The notes under the pieces are model-generated. The model had not been told where the DNA came from and ran no database searches. It worked only from the letters and a program-made list of their open reading frames with translations. Below, one piece after another: positions 14,689 through 23,537 of a stretch of 26,260 nt of DNA (within the stretch, counting starts at the first letter, position 1; the number at the start of each line of letters is the position of its first letter). A program made the translations under genes and the position numbers. Source of the DNA: JAUSEW01 sp964414015 (GTDB lineage Bacteria; Patescibacteriota; Microgenomatia; Levybacterales; UBA12049). The stretch is from assembly GCA_964414015.1 (NCBI GenBank), contig CAYPUE010000009.1, positions 1 through 26,260 on the forward strand, given 5' to 3'.

Positions 14689-15639
14689 TTAAGGGCCTAT
14701 AAAATAGATAATTATTATGACTAAAACTATCCATGTCAGTACAGTTATAAATAGAGGCTTATCGGAAGTCAAAACTCTCTCCGGACTTTCTCCTTCGTGC
14801 TTTTCATAAATGTCTTGCAGGTATCGCATTAAACCATAAACAACAGGAAGAATTGTAATCATCAGCCATTTTCGTTGGAAGAAGCTCGGTAAGAAATCTG
14901 GCAAAAATACATCAAGCCCCAACTTAAATCCTTTTGGATTTTCCAAAAAGGTAAAAAGCGAGTAAGAAATAAAGGTTGAAGTTGCAAAAATTGAGCTGTA
15001 CACGTCTAGAAGCCTTTCCGAATAATGAGATAGGGACTTTCTTATATTAGCTATATTGACATCTTTTATTTGCGAAACAAGTGTTAATTCCGATCTTCTT
15101 TTGCCAATAGCTAGAAATAGAGAAAGAGAGATGGTCGTTAATAAAAGCCAAACTGAAATATGAAATCCGCTTGCAACTTCTCCTGCATAAACTCTTAAAA
15201 TATAACCGGCTGCTATAAGTAAAATATCCAGAACAGCAATTGACTTAAAAAATACGGAATACGATAATTGCATTAAGAAATAAATAGCGGCTAACAAGAA
15301 AAAAGCAGGAGTAACATAAAATCCTACAAATAGAGAGATAGCTACTAAAAAAATGGCAAATATTAAGGCAAATTTTACTGATAGATCGCGATGTGCCAAT
15401 GGCCTAAATCTTTTAAATGGATGAAGTTTATCTTTCTCGATATCGAAGATATCGTTTATGATGTATGTAGCGGAGGAGAGAGCACAGAATACAAGAAATG
15501 CGATTGCTATCTTTTGAAGTGTTATAGCGTTAAATAATTGTCCGGAAAAAGTTATAGCTCCAAAAAGCGCAAAATTTTTTATCCATTGTCTAGGGCGTAA
15601 TAGTTTTATTACACTAATTATTCTTTTTGTCATTGCCAT
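14689..15639 (-). CDS. UbiA-family prenyltransferase resembling decaprenyl-phosphate phosphoribosyltransferase
   Basis: 316 residues, polytopic (about 8-9 hydrophobic segments). LLRPRQWIKNFALFGAITFSGQLF (13-36) and NDIFDIEKDKLHPFKRFRP (62-80) match the phosphoribosyltransferase branch of the UbiA superfamily (as Rv3806c/UbiA in mycobacteria), which joins PRPP to a polyprenyl phosphate; Asp63, Asp66 and Asp70 form the first metal-binding motif. In mycobacteria this starts the decaprenyl-phosphoryl-arabinose route; no epimerase (DprE1/DprE2) is visible here. The last gene of the glycan operon, overlapping the WecA-like gene by 26 nt if it starts at ATG 15639 (20 nt if at ATG 15633). UbiA family is certain, substrate likely. 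Confidence 0.85.
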   Translation of the reverse strand: MAMTKRIISVIKLLRPRQWIKNFALFGAITFSGQLFNAITLQKIAIAFLVFCALSSATYIINDIFDIEKDKLHPFKRFRPLAHRDLSVKFALIFAIFLVAISLFVGFYVTPAFFLLAAIYFLMQLSYSVFFKSIAVLDILLIAAGYILRVYAGEVASGFHISVWLLLTTISLSLFLAIGKRRSELTLVSQIKDVNIANIRKSLSHYSERLLDVYSSIFATSTFISYSLFTFLENPKGFKLGLDVFLPDFLPSFFQRKWLMITILPVVYGLMRYLQDIYEKHEGESPERVLTSDKPLFITVLTWIVLVIIIIYFIGP

Positions 15640-16681
15640 TCAAAGCTAGATGAAGAGAGAAAATAACCCCTCCCACTACTAGTATAACCATAATAATAAC
15701 AAAAAGTTTACCTTTGCTTGATAGAACTAAGGCAAGCGCCCCTAATATAGCAGAAAATATCCAATAAAACAACGCGATGCTTCTTTGTTTAAAACCAATA
15801 CTCAAAAGAAGATGATGTAGGTGTTTTTTGTCATGCCAAAATGGAGAACGGCCTGTTAAGAAGCGGCGAAAAATTGTGAATGCGCCGTCTATCATCGGAA
15901 CACCCATCACTAAAATAGCAGTTGCCACCTTAGCGCTGGAAAGAATAGAGACGGCACTAAGCAGAAGATAAACAGCAGTTGCTCCATAACCGGGAAAAAT
16001 TTTTGCCGGATGAAAATTAAAAATCAGAAATCCTAAAGCTGCGCCGGCAATTATGAAAGAAAGCCGTGAGCTAATAAGAGTGGATTGATCAAAAGGCTGA
16101 AATTTAAGACTTACTATACCAATTATGATAGCGGATATTGCTACGACCCCTGGCATTTGTCCGTCAACACCTTTGCTCCAATTTAGCATATTCATTACCC
16201 AGACGATCCAGATTAAAGCAATAAGGTCGGAAAATACCAAAATAGAATGATGTCCGAAGAAATCGAAAGAAATCCTTAAAGTATCTAGATATAATATCCC
16301 GCCGAAGGGATTGGTTATGAACGGAATACTTAATCCGCTTCCAACCACTATTAACGCGCTTATAATATTTATTAAAAAGCGAAGATACGGAGATATATCG
16401 AATTTGTCGTCAATAACGCCGACTATAAGAGATAGAAGCGATGCTATGAAAAGAGCAATAACGATCTTAGTGAACGGCAAAAACATAATACTTGCTATAA
16501 AAATTCCTATAAAAAGAGGTATTCCTCCGCCTCTTGGTATTGGTTTTTTATGAATTACAGCGGGGTGCTTATGGAGCTTAGGATTATCCATAATCTTTAA
16601 TTTTTTAATAAAAATAATAGTAATAGGAGTTGCGATAACGGTAACTATAAAGGATGCTAGGAGGGGGAAAAGCATATTCAT
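15614..16681 (-). CDS. Polyprenyl-phosphate sugar-1-phosphate transferase, WecA/TagO/Rfe family
   Basis: 355 residues, polytopic. HKKPIPRGGGIPLFIG (44-59) is the P-R-x-G-G-x-x-x family signature, GVIDDKFD (88-95) holds the Mg-binding Asp91-Asp92 pair, and HDKKHLHHLLLSIG (283-296) is the histidine motif of sugar-1-phosphate transferases. These enzymes put a sugar 1-phosphate (often GlcNAc) on polyprenyl phosphate to start a cell-surface glycan. The usual N-x-x-N-F-x-D-G-x-D-G motif is here NMLNWSKGVDGQ (164-175), so Lys170 replaces the first Asp, which corresponds to a residue important for activity in E. coli WecA (Asp156). The start ATG is 1 nt after the preceding stop. It may be a specialised subgroup with an altered site or substrate. 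Confidence 0.86.
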   Translation of the reverse strand: MNMLFPLLASFIVTVIATPITIIFIKKLKIMDNPKLHKHPAVIHKKPIPRGGGIPLFIGIFIASIMFLPFTKIVIALFIASLLSLIVGVIDDKFDISPYLRFLINIISALIVVGSGLSIPFITNPFGGILYLDTLRISFDFFGHHSILVFSDLIALIWIVWVMNMLNWSKGVDGQMPGVVAISAIIIGIVSLKFQPFDQSTLISSRLSFIIAGAALGFLIFNFHPAKIFPGYGATAVYLLLSAVSILSSAKVATAILVMGVPMIDGAFTIFRRFLTGRSPFWHDKKHLHHLLLSIGFKQRSIALFYWIFSAILGALALVLSSKGKLFVIIMVILVVGGVIFSLHLALNGNDKKNN

Positions 16682-16682
16682 A

Positions 16683-17036
16683 TTAAATAATCAATTGAAC
16701 CACTTTTATTGTAAAAAGAAATATTAAAATTCCTGCCAATAAGCTCACGGTAGCGAGCATACGTGACACAAGAGGAATTTTTTCATATGCTGCTCCGGCA
16801 ATTATTATATTGCAAATGAATATAACAAGAGCGATTACAGGAGAAATGAATATTGTAGCTGTTGATCCCAATCTTTGTTCTCCCCAAGGTAGTTGATTAA
16901 AAATAGGAATAAGGGGAGGCAAATTACGATAGTAAAATCCTATTAACGCAAGGGTAAAAATTATTAACAGAAGATTAGCTATGAATATTTTTTTCGTAGT
17001 TTGATCCTGCAGAATGTTTTTAAAAAAGTCTTTCAT
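16683..17036 (-). CDS. Small three-helix membrane protein
   Basis: 117 residues from the ATG at 17036 (121 from the ATG at 17048). Three hydrophobic segments (about 17-36, 64-85 and 92-115) surround an external loop with NLPPLIPIFNQLPWGEQRLG. The P-x-x-I-P ... W-G pattern loosely recalls DUF1648/SdpI-type membrane proteins, but the match is too weak to name it. It overlaps the upstream GT39 stop by 17 nt and is followed after 1 nt by the WecA-like gene, so it is an integral member of the glycan operon. The role is unknown. Confidence 0.7.
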   Translation of the reverse strand: MKDFFKNILQDQTTKKIFIANLLLIIFTLALIGFYYRNLPPLIPIFNQLPWGEQRLGSTATIFISPVIALVIFICNIIIAGAAYEKIPLVSRMLATVSLLAGILIFLFTIKVVQLII

Positions 17037-18507
17037 AAATGGACACATTATTTATATTCATTTTATGAAAATAATTAGTAAGGAAAAAAGGCAGAGCAAT
17101 TTGATCAGGCATTATGATAATAAATTTAGGTTTATTTTTTTCTAAGGCAATTTTTGTACTTGCAAGTCCGTCGTGGTAATTTACCATATGGTAAGCTACG
17201 ATATATTTTCCCGGCGGTACTATATTCACTAACTTATAAACTTGAGCATTATTGCCCCAGATAAATATCGAATCAGTAGCTTTAACCCTTGGTTTAATAA
17301 ATTGCACGATCTCATAATCGATAGGAGTTTTTTTATCAAAAAAAGATTGATAAGAAGTAACGTTTTTTTTACCCGTTATGAAAGAAAAAATATTTATATA
17401 ATAAAGGATATTTTTTTCAAGAGGATAAAAAGAGAAATTTTTCAAAATTAACAGTAGGGAACCGATAATCAAAACTAAATATATTTGTTTAAATTTATCG
17501 CTGGTGACAAAAAGTCCCAAAAGAAGAGAAAAGCTCGGCAGCAATACCAGTAGATAATGACCGTAAGGACGTTCGGAGAAAAAAGCATTAAACAGCGAAA
17601 AAGAAAACCAGAGGAGTATAAAAACAGACGTTAATCCCAACCTATTCTTTTTGATAAAAATAATAAAAGAGAATATCGCCAATGCTAAAAATTTTACAAC
17701 AAGAAGTCCTTGAGGAACTCCAAAAAGCTTGTTGCCGTATCCAACATATCCCACATTGGTAGATAAAGTAGCATTTAGAAAATCAGAAAATGCGCCTTTT
17801 GATAAGAAAAATAAAATAGTTAAGCCTATCGGCAATACAAAACTAAAGATAAATAGCAATAAATTCTTCTTAAATGTCTTAGCAATTTCCTGAACGTTGA
17901 AATGTCTTTGTGAATTATTTAAAGCGCCAAAAAATATAAATAAGCATAACGCTGCGAAATCAAAAACAGCAACTATTTTGAAAAGAAAAGCTATTCCCAG
18001 CAATAAGCCTGCAAGAAAGAAGAATTTGGATTGTTTTGGATCGACAATCAAAAGAGCGGAAAGTATAATGGGCAGTAACATAAAATTCTCTGCATTTGCG
18101 ATGTTACCTTCTACTAAAGGCAGACCGAAAACAATAGCAAAAAAAGCAGTCGAAAGGTAACAGGAAAACCTATTATTTGTTTTAAATTTTGAAAAAAGTT
18201 TTTTAGTCAGTATAAAAAAGGAAACAACAGACAATAGTCCGAATATTGCTGAAACAAGCCGCACTGTAAATTGATCGGAATTAAATAGTGAATACAAAAG
18301 ATAAATTAATGGAGGCTTGTTGTCGAAAATGTCTCTATATAGAAGTTTTCCTTGACTAAGTGCCATTCCTATTGTTTGATAAATTCCTTCATCCCCGTAC
18401 CAATAAGGTTCAAATAACGATGGCAGTCTAAGTAGAAAAAAGATAGAAGAAGCGATTAAAGCAAGCCAAAAATCTTTGCTTTTCTCAAGACGGCCAAGAA
18501 TCTTCAT
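17020..18507 (-). CDS. GT39/ArnT-like membrane glycosyltransferase
   Basis: 495 residues, polytopic (about 11-12 hydrophobic segments). RLPSLFEPYWYGDEGIYQTIG (27-47) has the acidic pair Asp39-Glu40 of the GT39/GT83 first external loop, and FDNKPPLIYLLY follows, as in the ArnT/PMT_2 group. The C-terminal soluble portion (about 385-495) includes IFIWGNNAQVYKLVN and AYHMVNYHD. It should move a sugar from a polyprenyl-phosphate donor to an acceptor outside the membrane. It overlaps the GT2 gene by 4 nt (ATGA) and so is co-translated with an enzyme that may make its donor. It is only distantly like the two GT39 proteins at 1-2859, which carry HPDER instead of GDEG. Confidence 0.85.
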   Translation of the reverse strand: MKILGRLEKSKDFWLALIASSIFFLLRLPSLFEPYWYGDEGIYQTIGMALSQGKLLYRDIFDNKPPLIYLLYSLFNSDQFTVRLVSAIFGLLSVVSFFILTKKLFSKFKTNNRFSCYLSTAFFAIVFGLPLVEGNIANAENFMLLPIILSALLIVDPKQSKFFFLAGLLLGIAFLFKIVAVFDFAALCLFIFFGALNNSQRHFNVQEIAKTFKKNLLLFIFSFVLPIGLTILFFLSKGAFSDFLNATLSTNVGYVGYGNKLFGVPQGLLVVKFLALAIFSFIIFIKKNRLGLTSVFILLWFSFSLFNAFFSERPYGHYLLVLLPSFSLLLGLFVTSDKFKQIYLVLIIGSLLLILKNFSFYPLEKNILYYINIFSFITGKKNVTSYQSFFDKKTPIDYEIVQFIKPRVKATDSIFIWGNNAQVYKLVNIVPPGKYIVAYHMVNYHDGLASTKIALEKNKPKFIIIMPDQIALPFFLTNYFHKMNINNVSIYERLF

Positions 18508-19997
18508 AGTTTTTCTGTAACTTTATATTCGAGTCTTTTCCCAAACATAAGTTGGGTATGAGAGATAAGAGCAGGAATCACAGAAAGAAAAAAGCTTACA
18601 ATAGGTAAAAGTATAAATTCCAGAGGAAAGAGAAATTCTCTGATTTTGGGCAAGGAATGATTTTTTGGCCTATTACGAAAATCAATAGCAATCATTATTA
18701 GAAACGCAAAGGTACAGAGAGTTAGTATAGATCCTGCCAAACTTGCAAGACTATAGCCAAGGGTTGTTCTTTGAAAAACAGGATTTACAAAAGCGATTAT
18801 ATTTGCGGAAACTGTTAAGATGAACCAATTAACCGGCCAAAGAAAATGATCCAGTAAAACATTGTAAAGAAGGATGGTTTTTCTGAAAAAGGGCACATTG
18901 GGAACAGTAAACCACCATTTTATGAATAAAGGATCATCTGATACCCCCCAAGACCATCGTCTTTCTTGTTGATATTTATTCTTTAAGCTTCGGATGTAGT
19001 TATGAGATAACGGAGCATCCATAGAAGTTTTTAAGAAGATTGGCTCGACGAAAACTTGTCCTTTCAATTTATAAAAAGCTTTAAAGAAGATTCTGTAATC
19101 TTCGGGGATTACGTCACAGTCCCAAAAATCAATTTTTTTAAGCAGAGAAAAAGATAGGGAGTAAGTAGAATTAGCGATTAATCTGTCTTTTTGAACCAGA
19201 ACGCCTGTTCTCCAAAGACTGCCAAAAAATGCAATAATTCTAATTGGCGCAGGAACATTCCAGAAATTATTATAATTTACGTTAGCTGATTGCCAAAATT
19301 TATTATATCGGCTAGTATCGCTTAAAAATTTGAAAGCCAGATAGGAAAAATATTGTTTATCAAATATAGAATCCGCGTCTACGGATGAAACAGTTGCGAG
19401 ATTTATATCAATAGGTCCGTTTTCAATTAGCTTTTTATAAACAACACGGCCCGCGAATGCCTCATTTGAAGACTTCCCTTTTACTTCGTTTAGAACATCA
19501 GGATGATAAGTTGCAAATATGTGTCCAAAACTGCCCTTAAACTCATCGATAAGAGTGGTTGCTTTTATTCTGGCGTCTTCTTCTCTTTTTTCCATAGCTA
19601 ACACTACGACAATTTTCCCTTTTGGAAAGGTTTGTAAGGCAATAGCTTTAAGTGTTTCTCGCAGTTTGCTTACAGTTTCTTTGTAGTTTGGGATTATTAT
19701 AATATGGTAAACTCTGCTCCAGTTTTTTAGTGTTCTTGCTTTTCCCAGCCAATCTATGCCTTCAGCTTCTTTTATTTTCCTAGAGGCGATAAATGCTGTT
19801 GCCGACAAAGAAAAAGATTTATACAGCCAGTAAATATCAAAAAATACGATAAAATAGGCAACGATATAAGGGATAACCAACGATCCCCAAACGGGAAATA
19901 GAATAAGTGCCCAGGAAACAAAACCGGGAAGTAGCTCCAGAGATCTTTTAGTTTTGATTGGATATCTGCTAAAGACAGTTTGAAAAAAATTTGTCAT
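18504..19997 (-). CDS. Membrane-bound GT2-family glycosyltransferase
   Basis: 497 residues. Two N-terminal membrane helices (about 25-58), a cytoplasmic GT-A domain and two to four C-terminal helices (about 390-485). The catalytic core shows IIPNYKE (102-108), SSVDADS (204-210; the D-x-D metal motif), VIPEDYRIF (297-304, with the E-D catalytic pair) and QQERRWSWG (343-351; the Q-x-x-R-W motif of processive family-2 enzymes such as cellulose and hyaluronan synthases). It therefore probably builds or extends a polysaccharide, or loads a polyprenyl carrier; the sugar is unknown. It overlaps both neighbours by 4 nt (tatD-like gene upstream, GT39 downstream). Confidence 0.85.
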   Translation of the reverse strand: MTNFFQTVFSRYPIKTKRSLELLPGFVSWALILFPVWGSLVIPYIVAYFIVFFDIYWLYKSFSLSATAFIASRKIKEAEGIDWLGKARTLKNWSRVYHIIIIPNYKETVSKLRETLKAIALQTFPKGKIVVVLAMEKREEDARIKATTLIDEFKGSFGHIFATYHPDVLNEVKGKSSNEAFAGRVVYKKLIENGPIDINLATVSSVDADSIFDKQYFSYLAFKFLSDTSRYNKFWQSANVNYNNFWNVPAPIRIIAFFGSLWRTGVLVQKDRLIANSTYSLSFSLLKKIDFWDCDVIPEDYRIFFKAFYKLKGQVFVEPIFLKTSMDAPLSHNYIRSLKNKYQQERRWSWGVSDDPLFIKWWFTVPNVPFFRKTILLYNVLLDHFLWPVNWFILTVSANIIAFVNPVFQRTTLGYSLASLAGSILTLCTFAFLIMIAIDFRNRPKNHSLPKIREFLFPLEFILLPIVSFFLSVIPALISHTQLMFGKRLEYKVTEKL

Positions 19998-20788
19998 AGG
20001 TTAAAAACAGCATTGGCATTTCTCGTAGTTTGATCTTCAACTAAAGAAAAAGAAACACCTTTTATCTCGGCAATTTTTGCTGCTACGATTATAGCATAAG
20101 AAGGTATATTCAGGCTACCTCGGTGAGGCTCCGGCGCGAGAAAAGGACTGTCTGTTTCAGCTACGATTCTCTCAAGAGGAGCATACTTAACCAAATCTTT
20201 TAACTCTATGTTTTCCCCTGGCGCAAAACCTTGATATGTAATATTTCCGTCAAAACCAACGTAAAACCCAAGATCAAGTACCTGTTTTAGAAATTGTACG
20301 TCTCCTGACATACAATGAAACATTCCAGGAGGGTTTAGGAGATATGATTTATAATTCAAAAGGATTTCTAGAATATCTTTTCCCGCATGGCGGTTATGAA
20401 TTTGCAGAGGTAATTTCAGCTTGAAAGCAAGTTCTATCTGGGCAATAAATACTTCTTTTTGCAGTTTTTTATCAACTGTGTTGTTTGATTTATAACTATA
20501 ATAATCCATTCCGCATTCGCCAATTCCAACTATTTTTGGATTTTTTGTAATTTTTTCTAAGTCTTTGAGCCAGTTATCTTCTAGTTTGTCCGCATGATGG
20601 GGGTGAACGCCAACGATTGCATATAAATTGTCATATTTTTGAGCCAGCTCAACTGCCTTTTGACTTGAATCTATTTTCGTCCCGACATTTATAATTTTTT
20701 CTACACCGTCTTTTTTGGCTTTTTTAATAACTTCAGCGTAATTTTTTTCAAATGCATGGAAGTTGAGATGGCAATGCACATCTATCAT
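19994..20788 (-). CDS. tatD: TatD-family metal-dependent hydrolase/DNase
   Basis: 264 residues, the normal family length. Metal ligands of the TIM-barrel fold are all present: His5 and His7 in DVHCHL, Glu91 in GIGECGMDYY, His131 in LQIHNRH, His158 in GMFHCMSG and Asp213 in AETDSPFLAPEPHRG. The family has 3'-5' DNase activity and roles in DNA repair or turnover. A TTG at 20839 would lengthen the frame by 17 residues, but the ATG at 20788 gives MIDVHCHL, the standard start, and has TATAAT 6 bp upstream. It is the first gene of the glycan operon and overlaps the GT2 gene by 4 nt; the functional link is probably only shared transcription. Confidence 0.93.
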   Translation of the reverse strand: MIDVHCHLNFHAFEKNYAEVIKKAKKDGVEKIINVGTKIDSSQKAVELAQKYDNLYAIVGVHPHHADKLEDNWLKDLEKITKNPKIVGIGECGMDYYSYKSNNTVDKKLQKEVFIAQIELAFKLKLPLQIHNRHAGKDILEILLNYKSYLLNPPGMFHCMSGDVQFLKQVLDLGFYVGFDGNITYQGFAPGENIELKDLVKYAPLERIVAETDSPFLAPEPHRGSLNIPSYAIIVAAKIAEIKGVSFSLVEDQTTRNANAVFNL

Positions 20789-20794
20789 AATAGT

Positions 20795-20800
20795 ATTATA
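20795..20800 (-). promoter_or_regulatory. -10 box of the tatD-glycan operon
   Basis: TATAAT on the minus strand, exactly 6 bp from the ATG at 20788. No recognisable -35 lies 15-19 bp further up. The spacing predicts a leaderless mRNA. Confidence 0.6.
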
Positions 20801-20832
20801 CGATAAATGGTCTATAATTATGGATGAAATCC

Positions 20833-20862
20833 TTGACAAAGTTATTATGTGGGGACTATCAT
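20833..20862 (+). promoter_or_regulatory. mgtA promoter
   Basis: TTGACA (20833-20838), 18 bp, TATCAT (20857-20862). Transcription would start about 20869. The short leader carries AGGGGG (20873-20878) 5 nt before the ATG at 20884: a properly spaced Shine-Dalgarno, unlike most genes in this window. It is too short to hold an Mg riboswitch. Confidence 0.7.
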
Positions 20863-20883
20863 AAGTTTTTCTAGGGGGTATTT

Positions 20884-23535
20884 ATGAAGGTAAACTTTTT
20901 TTTAACAGCATATATTGATAAATTGTCTTCTTTTGTCTTTAGAATGCCCGTAAATAACGTTAAGCCCAAAATAAATACCACGTCGCAATTATTTGAAGAT
21001 GCTTACAGAAATATAAATGAATTGTTTTTGGAATTGCATACGTCCACAGAAGGTTTAATCAATGGACAAGGCAGAAAATTGCTAAAACAGTATGGATTAA
21101 ATGAGGTAGCGCATGAAAAAAGAAAACCCTGGCTAATACGGCTTTTTGCTAGCTTCAATAATCCTTTAGCTCTCCTTCTATTATTTTTAGCAATAATATC
21201 TTTGGTTACGAGAGATTTACGATCAGCTGGAATTATATTTATGATGGTTCTTCTAAGCGTACTAATAAGATTTTTCGAAGAGAATCAAGCCTACAATGCT
21301 GCGGAAAGCTTACGATCTATGGTAAAGACAACCTGTACGGTTATAAGAAAAGGCAAACCTAAAGAGATTGATCTTAAGCTGGTTGTTCCCGGAGATATTG
21401 TTAGACTTTCGGCAGGAGATCTTGTTCCTGCAGACGTAAGAATGATTCAAAGTAAAGACTTGTTCGTTAACCAATCGTTATTAACCGGAGAATCGCTGCC
21501 TATTGAAAAGCATGCGGTTTTGCCTACTGAAAAGAGAGATAACGTATTTGAATTACAAAATATGTGTTTCATGGGTACCAATGTTGAGAGTGGAATAGCA
21601 ACAGCACTTGTTTTGCAGACAGGACGAAATACTTACTTTGGGGGACTAGCCCAAAGTATAGTTGGACAAAGAAGCCTTACCAGTTTTGATAAAGGAATAA
21701 ATCAATTTACCTGGCTTATGATCCGATTTATGTTGGTTATGGCTCCGATTGTATTTCTTATTAATGGATTGGGTAAAGGTAATTGGTGGGAAGCATTGCT
21801 TTTTGCAATATCTGTTGCCGTAGGATTAACTCCGGAAATGCTTCCGGCAATCGTAACAGTTAATCTTTCAAAAGGCGCAATTGCCATGGCAAAGAAGAAA
21901 GTTATAGTAAAAAGATTAAGCGCAATCCAAAATTTTGGAGCTATGAATATTCTCTGTACGGATAAAACAGGCACCCTTACTCAAAATAGAATAGTTTTGA
22001 TAAAAAACATCAATATTAGCGGAGAAACAGATTATAATATTTTACACCATGCATACGTCAATAGTTTTTATCAAACAGGTTTTAAGAATATTTTGGACGA
22101 GGCAGTAATTAAATATACGAAATCAAAAAATCTAAATTCCATAGGCGATATGTATGAAAAAATAGACGAGTTGCCTTTCGATTTTTTACGAAGACGCCTT
22201 TCGGTTATCGTCAAAGACCAAAATGGTAAAAGGTTCTTAATTTGTAAAGGCGCGGTTGAAGAAGTTGTAAGTATTTGCGAAAGATATGAACTGAATAAAA
22301 TTCGCTATAAGCTAGCAGATGGAAACCGTAAGAAAATAAAATCTATGAATGAAGAATTTAGTCTTGATGGTTTCAGAGTAATAGCTGTTGGCTATAAAGA
22401 GATAGATAATAATCGTAAGCATTACAGCAAAGAAGATGAGAAAGATCTAACTTTTTTAGGTTTTATGACATTTTTTGATCCTCCAAAGGAAACAGCAGCT
22501 TCAGCTATTGCCAAACTTCAACTACAGGGAATAACAGTAAAAGTATTAACAGGAGATAACGAGCTTGTTACCAGAAAAATTTGCAGCGAAGTAGGATTAC
22601 AAGTCCAATATTCTTTATTGGGAACAGAAATTAGCAGTATGACGGATGGAGAATTAGAAGAGGTAGTGGATAAAACTACAATTTTTGCCAAACTTTCCCC
22701 TGATGATAAAAAAAGAGTAATTAAAGCTCTGCAACGTAGAAAACATGCGGTCGGATTTTTAGGGGACGGAGTAAATGATGCGCCGGGTTTAAGAACAGCG
22801 GATGTCGGAATATCTGTAGATACAGCAGTTGATATAAGTAAGGAATCAGCTGACATTATTCTTCTGGAAATGAGCTTAATGGTTCTTTCAGATGGGGTTA
22901 TAGAAGGCAGAAAGGTTTTTGGTAACATTATCAAATATATTAAAATGGGAGCTAGTTCTAGTTTTGGAAATATGTTTAGCGTGATTGGCGCGAGCATATT
23001 TTTGCCGTTTTTGCCGATGATTCCCCTCCAGCTTTTGACAAATAATTTGCTTTATGACTTTTCTCAAACTGCAATACCAACAGATAATGTTGATAAAGAA
23101 TATCTAGACAAGCCAAGAAAATGGGAGATAGCGGATATAAGGAGATTTATGATATTTATTGGTCCTATAAGCTCTATTTTTGATTACGCAACATTTGGCA
23201 TAATGCTTTTCTTGTTTCACGCGTGGAGCAATCCTTCTTTATTTCAAACAGGTTGGTTTGTAGAATCGCTTCTGACACAAATTCTTATTGTTCATGTAAT
23301 TAGAAGCAGAAAAATTCCGTTTATACAGACCTTGGCAAGTAAATCTTTGATTGCCACAACTGTTGTGATTATGACAATAGGAATTTTGCTTACATTATTG
23401 CCAGTTGGCCGTTTGTTTAATTTCGTAAGATTACCATTATTATACTGGCCGTTATTAGCATTAATCTTGCTTTGTTATATTACCTTAACCCAGATAGTGA
23501 AAACTTGGTACATTAAAAAATTCGGCTATAATTAA
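20884..23535 (+). CDS. mgtA: P-type ATPase, MgtA/MgtB-type magnesium importer
   Basis: 883 residues (E. coli MgtA about 898). All P-type landmarks are present: LLTGES (199-204), phosphorylated Asp360 in DKTGTLT, TGDN (556-559) and GDGVNDAP (627-634). The M5-M6 region, MGASSSFGNMFSVIGASIFLPFLPMIPLQLLTNNLLYDFSQTAIPTDNVD, closely follows the MgtA/MgtB signature (S-S-N-F-G-N-x-F-S-V; L-x-Y-D-x-S-Q-x-A-I-P-x-D-N-V-D) and separates it from Ca or K pumps. It takes Mg into the cell at the cost of ATP. No mgtC or Mg-sensing leader is nearby. The Shine-Dalgarno and leadered promoter differ from its neighbours, so acquisition by transfer is possible. It converges with the 63-residue gene, 2 bp between stops. 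Confidence 0.93.
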   Translation: MKVNFFLTAYIDKLSSFVFRMPVNNVKPKINTTSQLFEDAYRNINELFLELHTSTEGLINGQGRKLLKQYGLNEVAHEKRKPWLIRLFASFNNPLALLLLFLAIISLVTRDLRSAGIIFMMVLLSVLIRFFEENQAYNAAESLRSMVKTTCTVIRKGKPKEIDLKLVVPGDIVRLSAGDLVPADVRMIQSKDLFVNQSLLTGESLPIEKHAVLPTEKRDNVFELQNMCFMGTNVESGIATALVLQTGRNTYFGGLAQSIVGQRSLTSFDKGINQFTWLMIRFMLVMAPIVFLINGLGKGNWWEALLFAISVAVGLTPEMLPAIVTVNLSKGAIAMAKKKVIVKRLSAIQNFGAMNILCTDKTGTLTQNRIVLIKNINISGETDYNILHHAYVNSFYQTGFKNILDEAVIKYTKSKNLNSIGDMYEKIDELPFDFLRRRLSVIVKDQNGKRFLICKGAVEEVVSICERYELNKIRYKLADGNRKKIKSMNEEFSLDGFRVIAVGYKEIDNNRKHYSKEDEKDLTFLGFMTFFDPPKETAASAIAKLQLQGITVKVLTGDNELVTRKICSEVGLQVQYSLLGTEISSMTDGELEEVVDKTTIFAKLSPDDKKRVIKALQRRKHAVGFLGDGVNDAPGLRTADVGISVDTAVDISKESADIILLEMSLMVLSDGVIEGRKVFGNIIKYIKMGASSSFGNMFSVIGASIFLPFLPMIPLQLLTNNLLYDFSQTAIPTDNVDKEYLDKPRKWEIADIRRFMIFIGPISSIFDYATFGIMLFLFHAWSNPSLFQTGWFVESLLTQILIVHVIRSRKIPFIQTLASKSLIATTVVIMTIGILLTLLPVGRLFNFVRLPLLYWPLLALILLCYITLTQIVKTWYIKKFGYN

Positions 23536-23537
23536 TC

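Noticed and set aside
20789..20839. TTG start for the TatD-family gene
   Set aside because: The extension runs through the -10 box and is not family-like; MIDVHCHL at 20788 is the canonical start.
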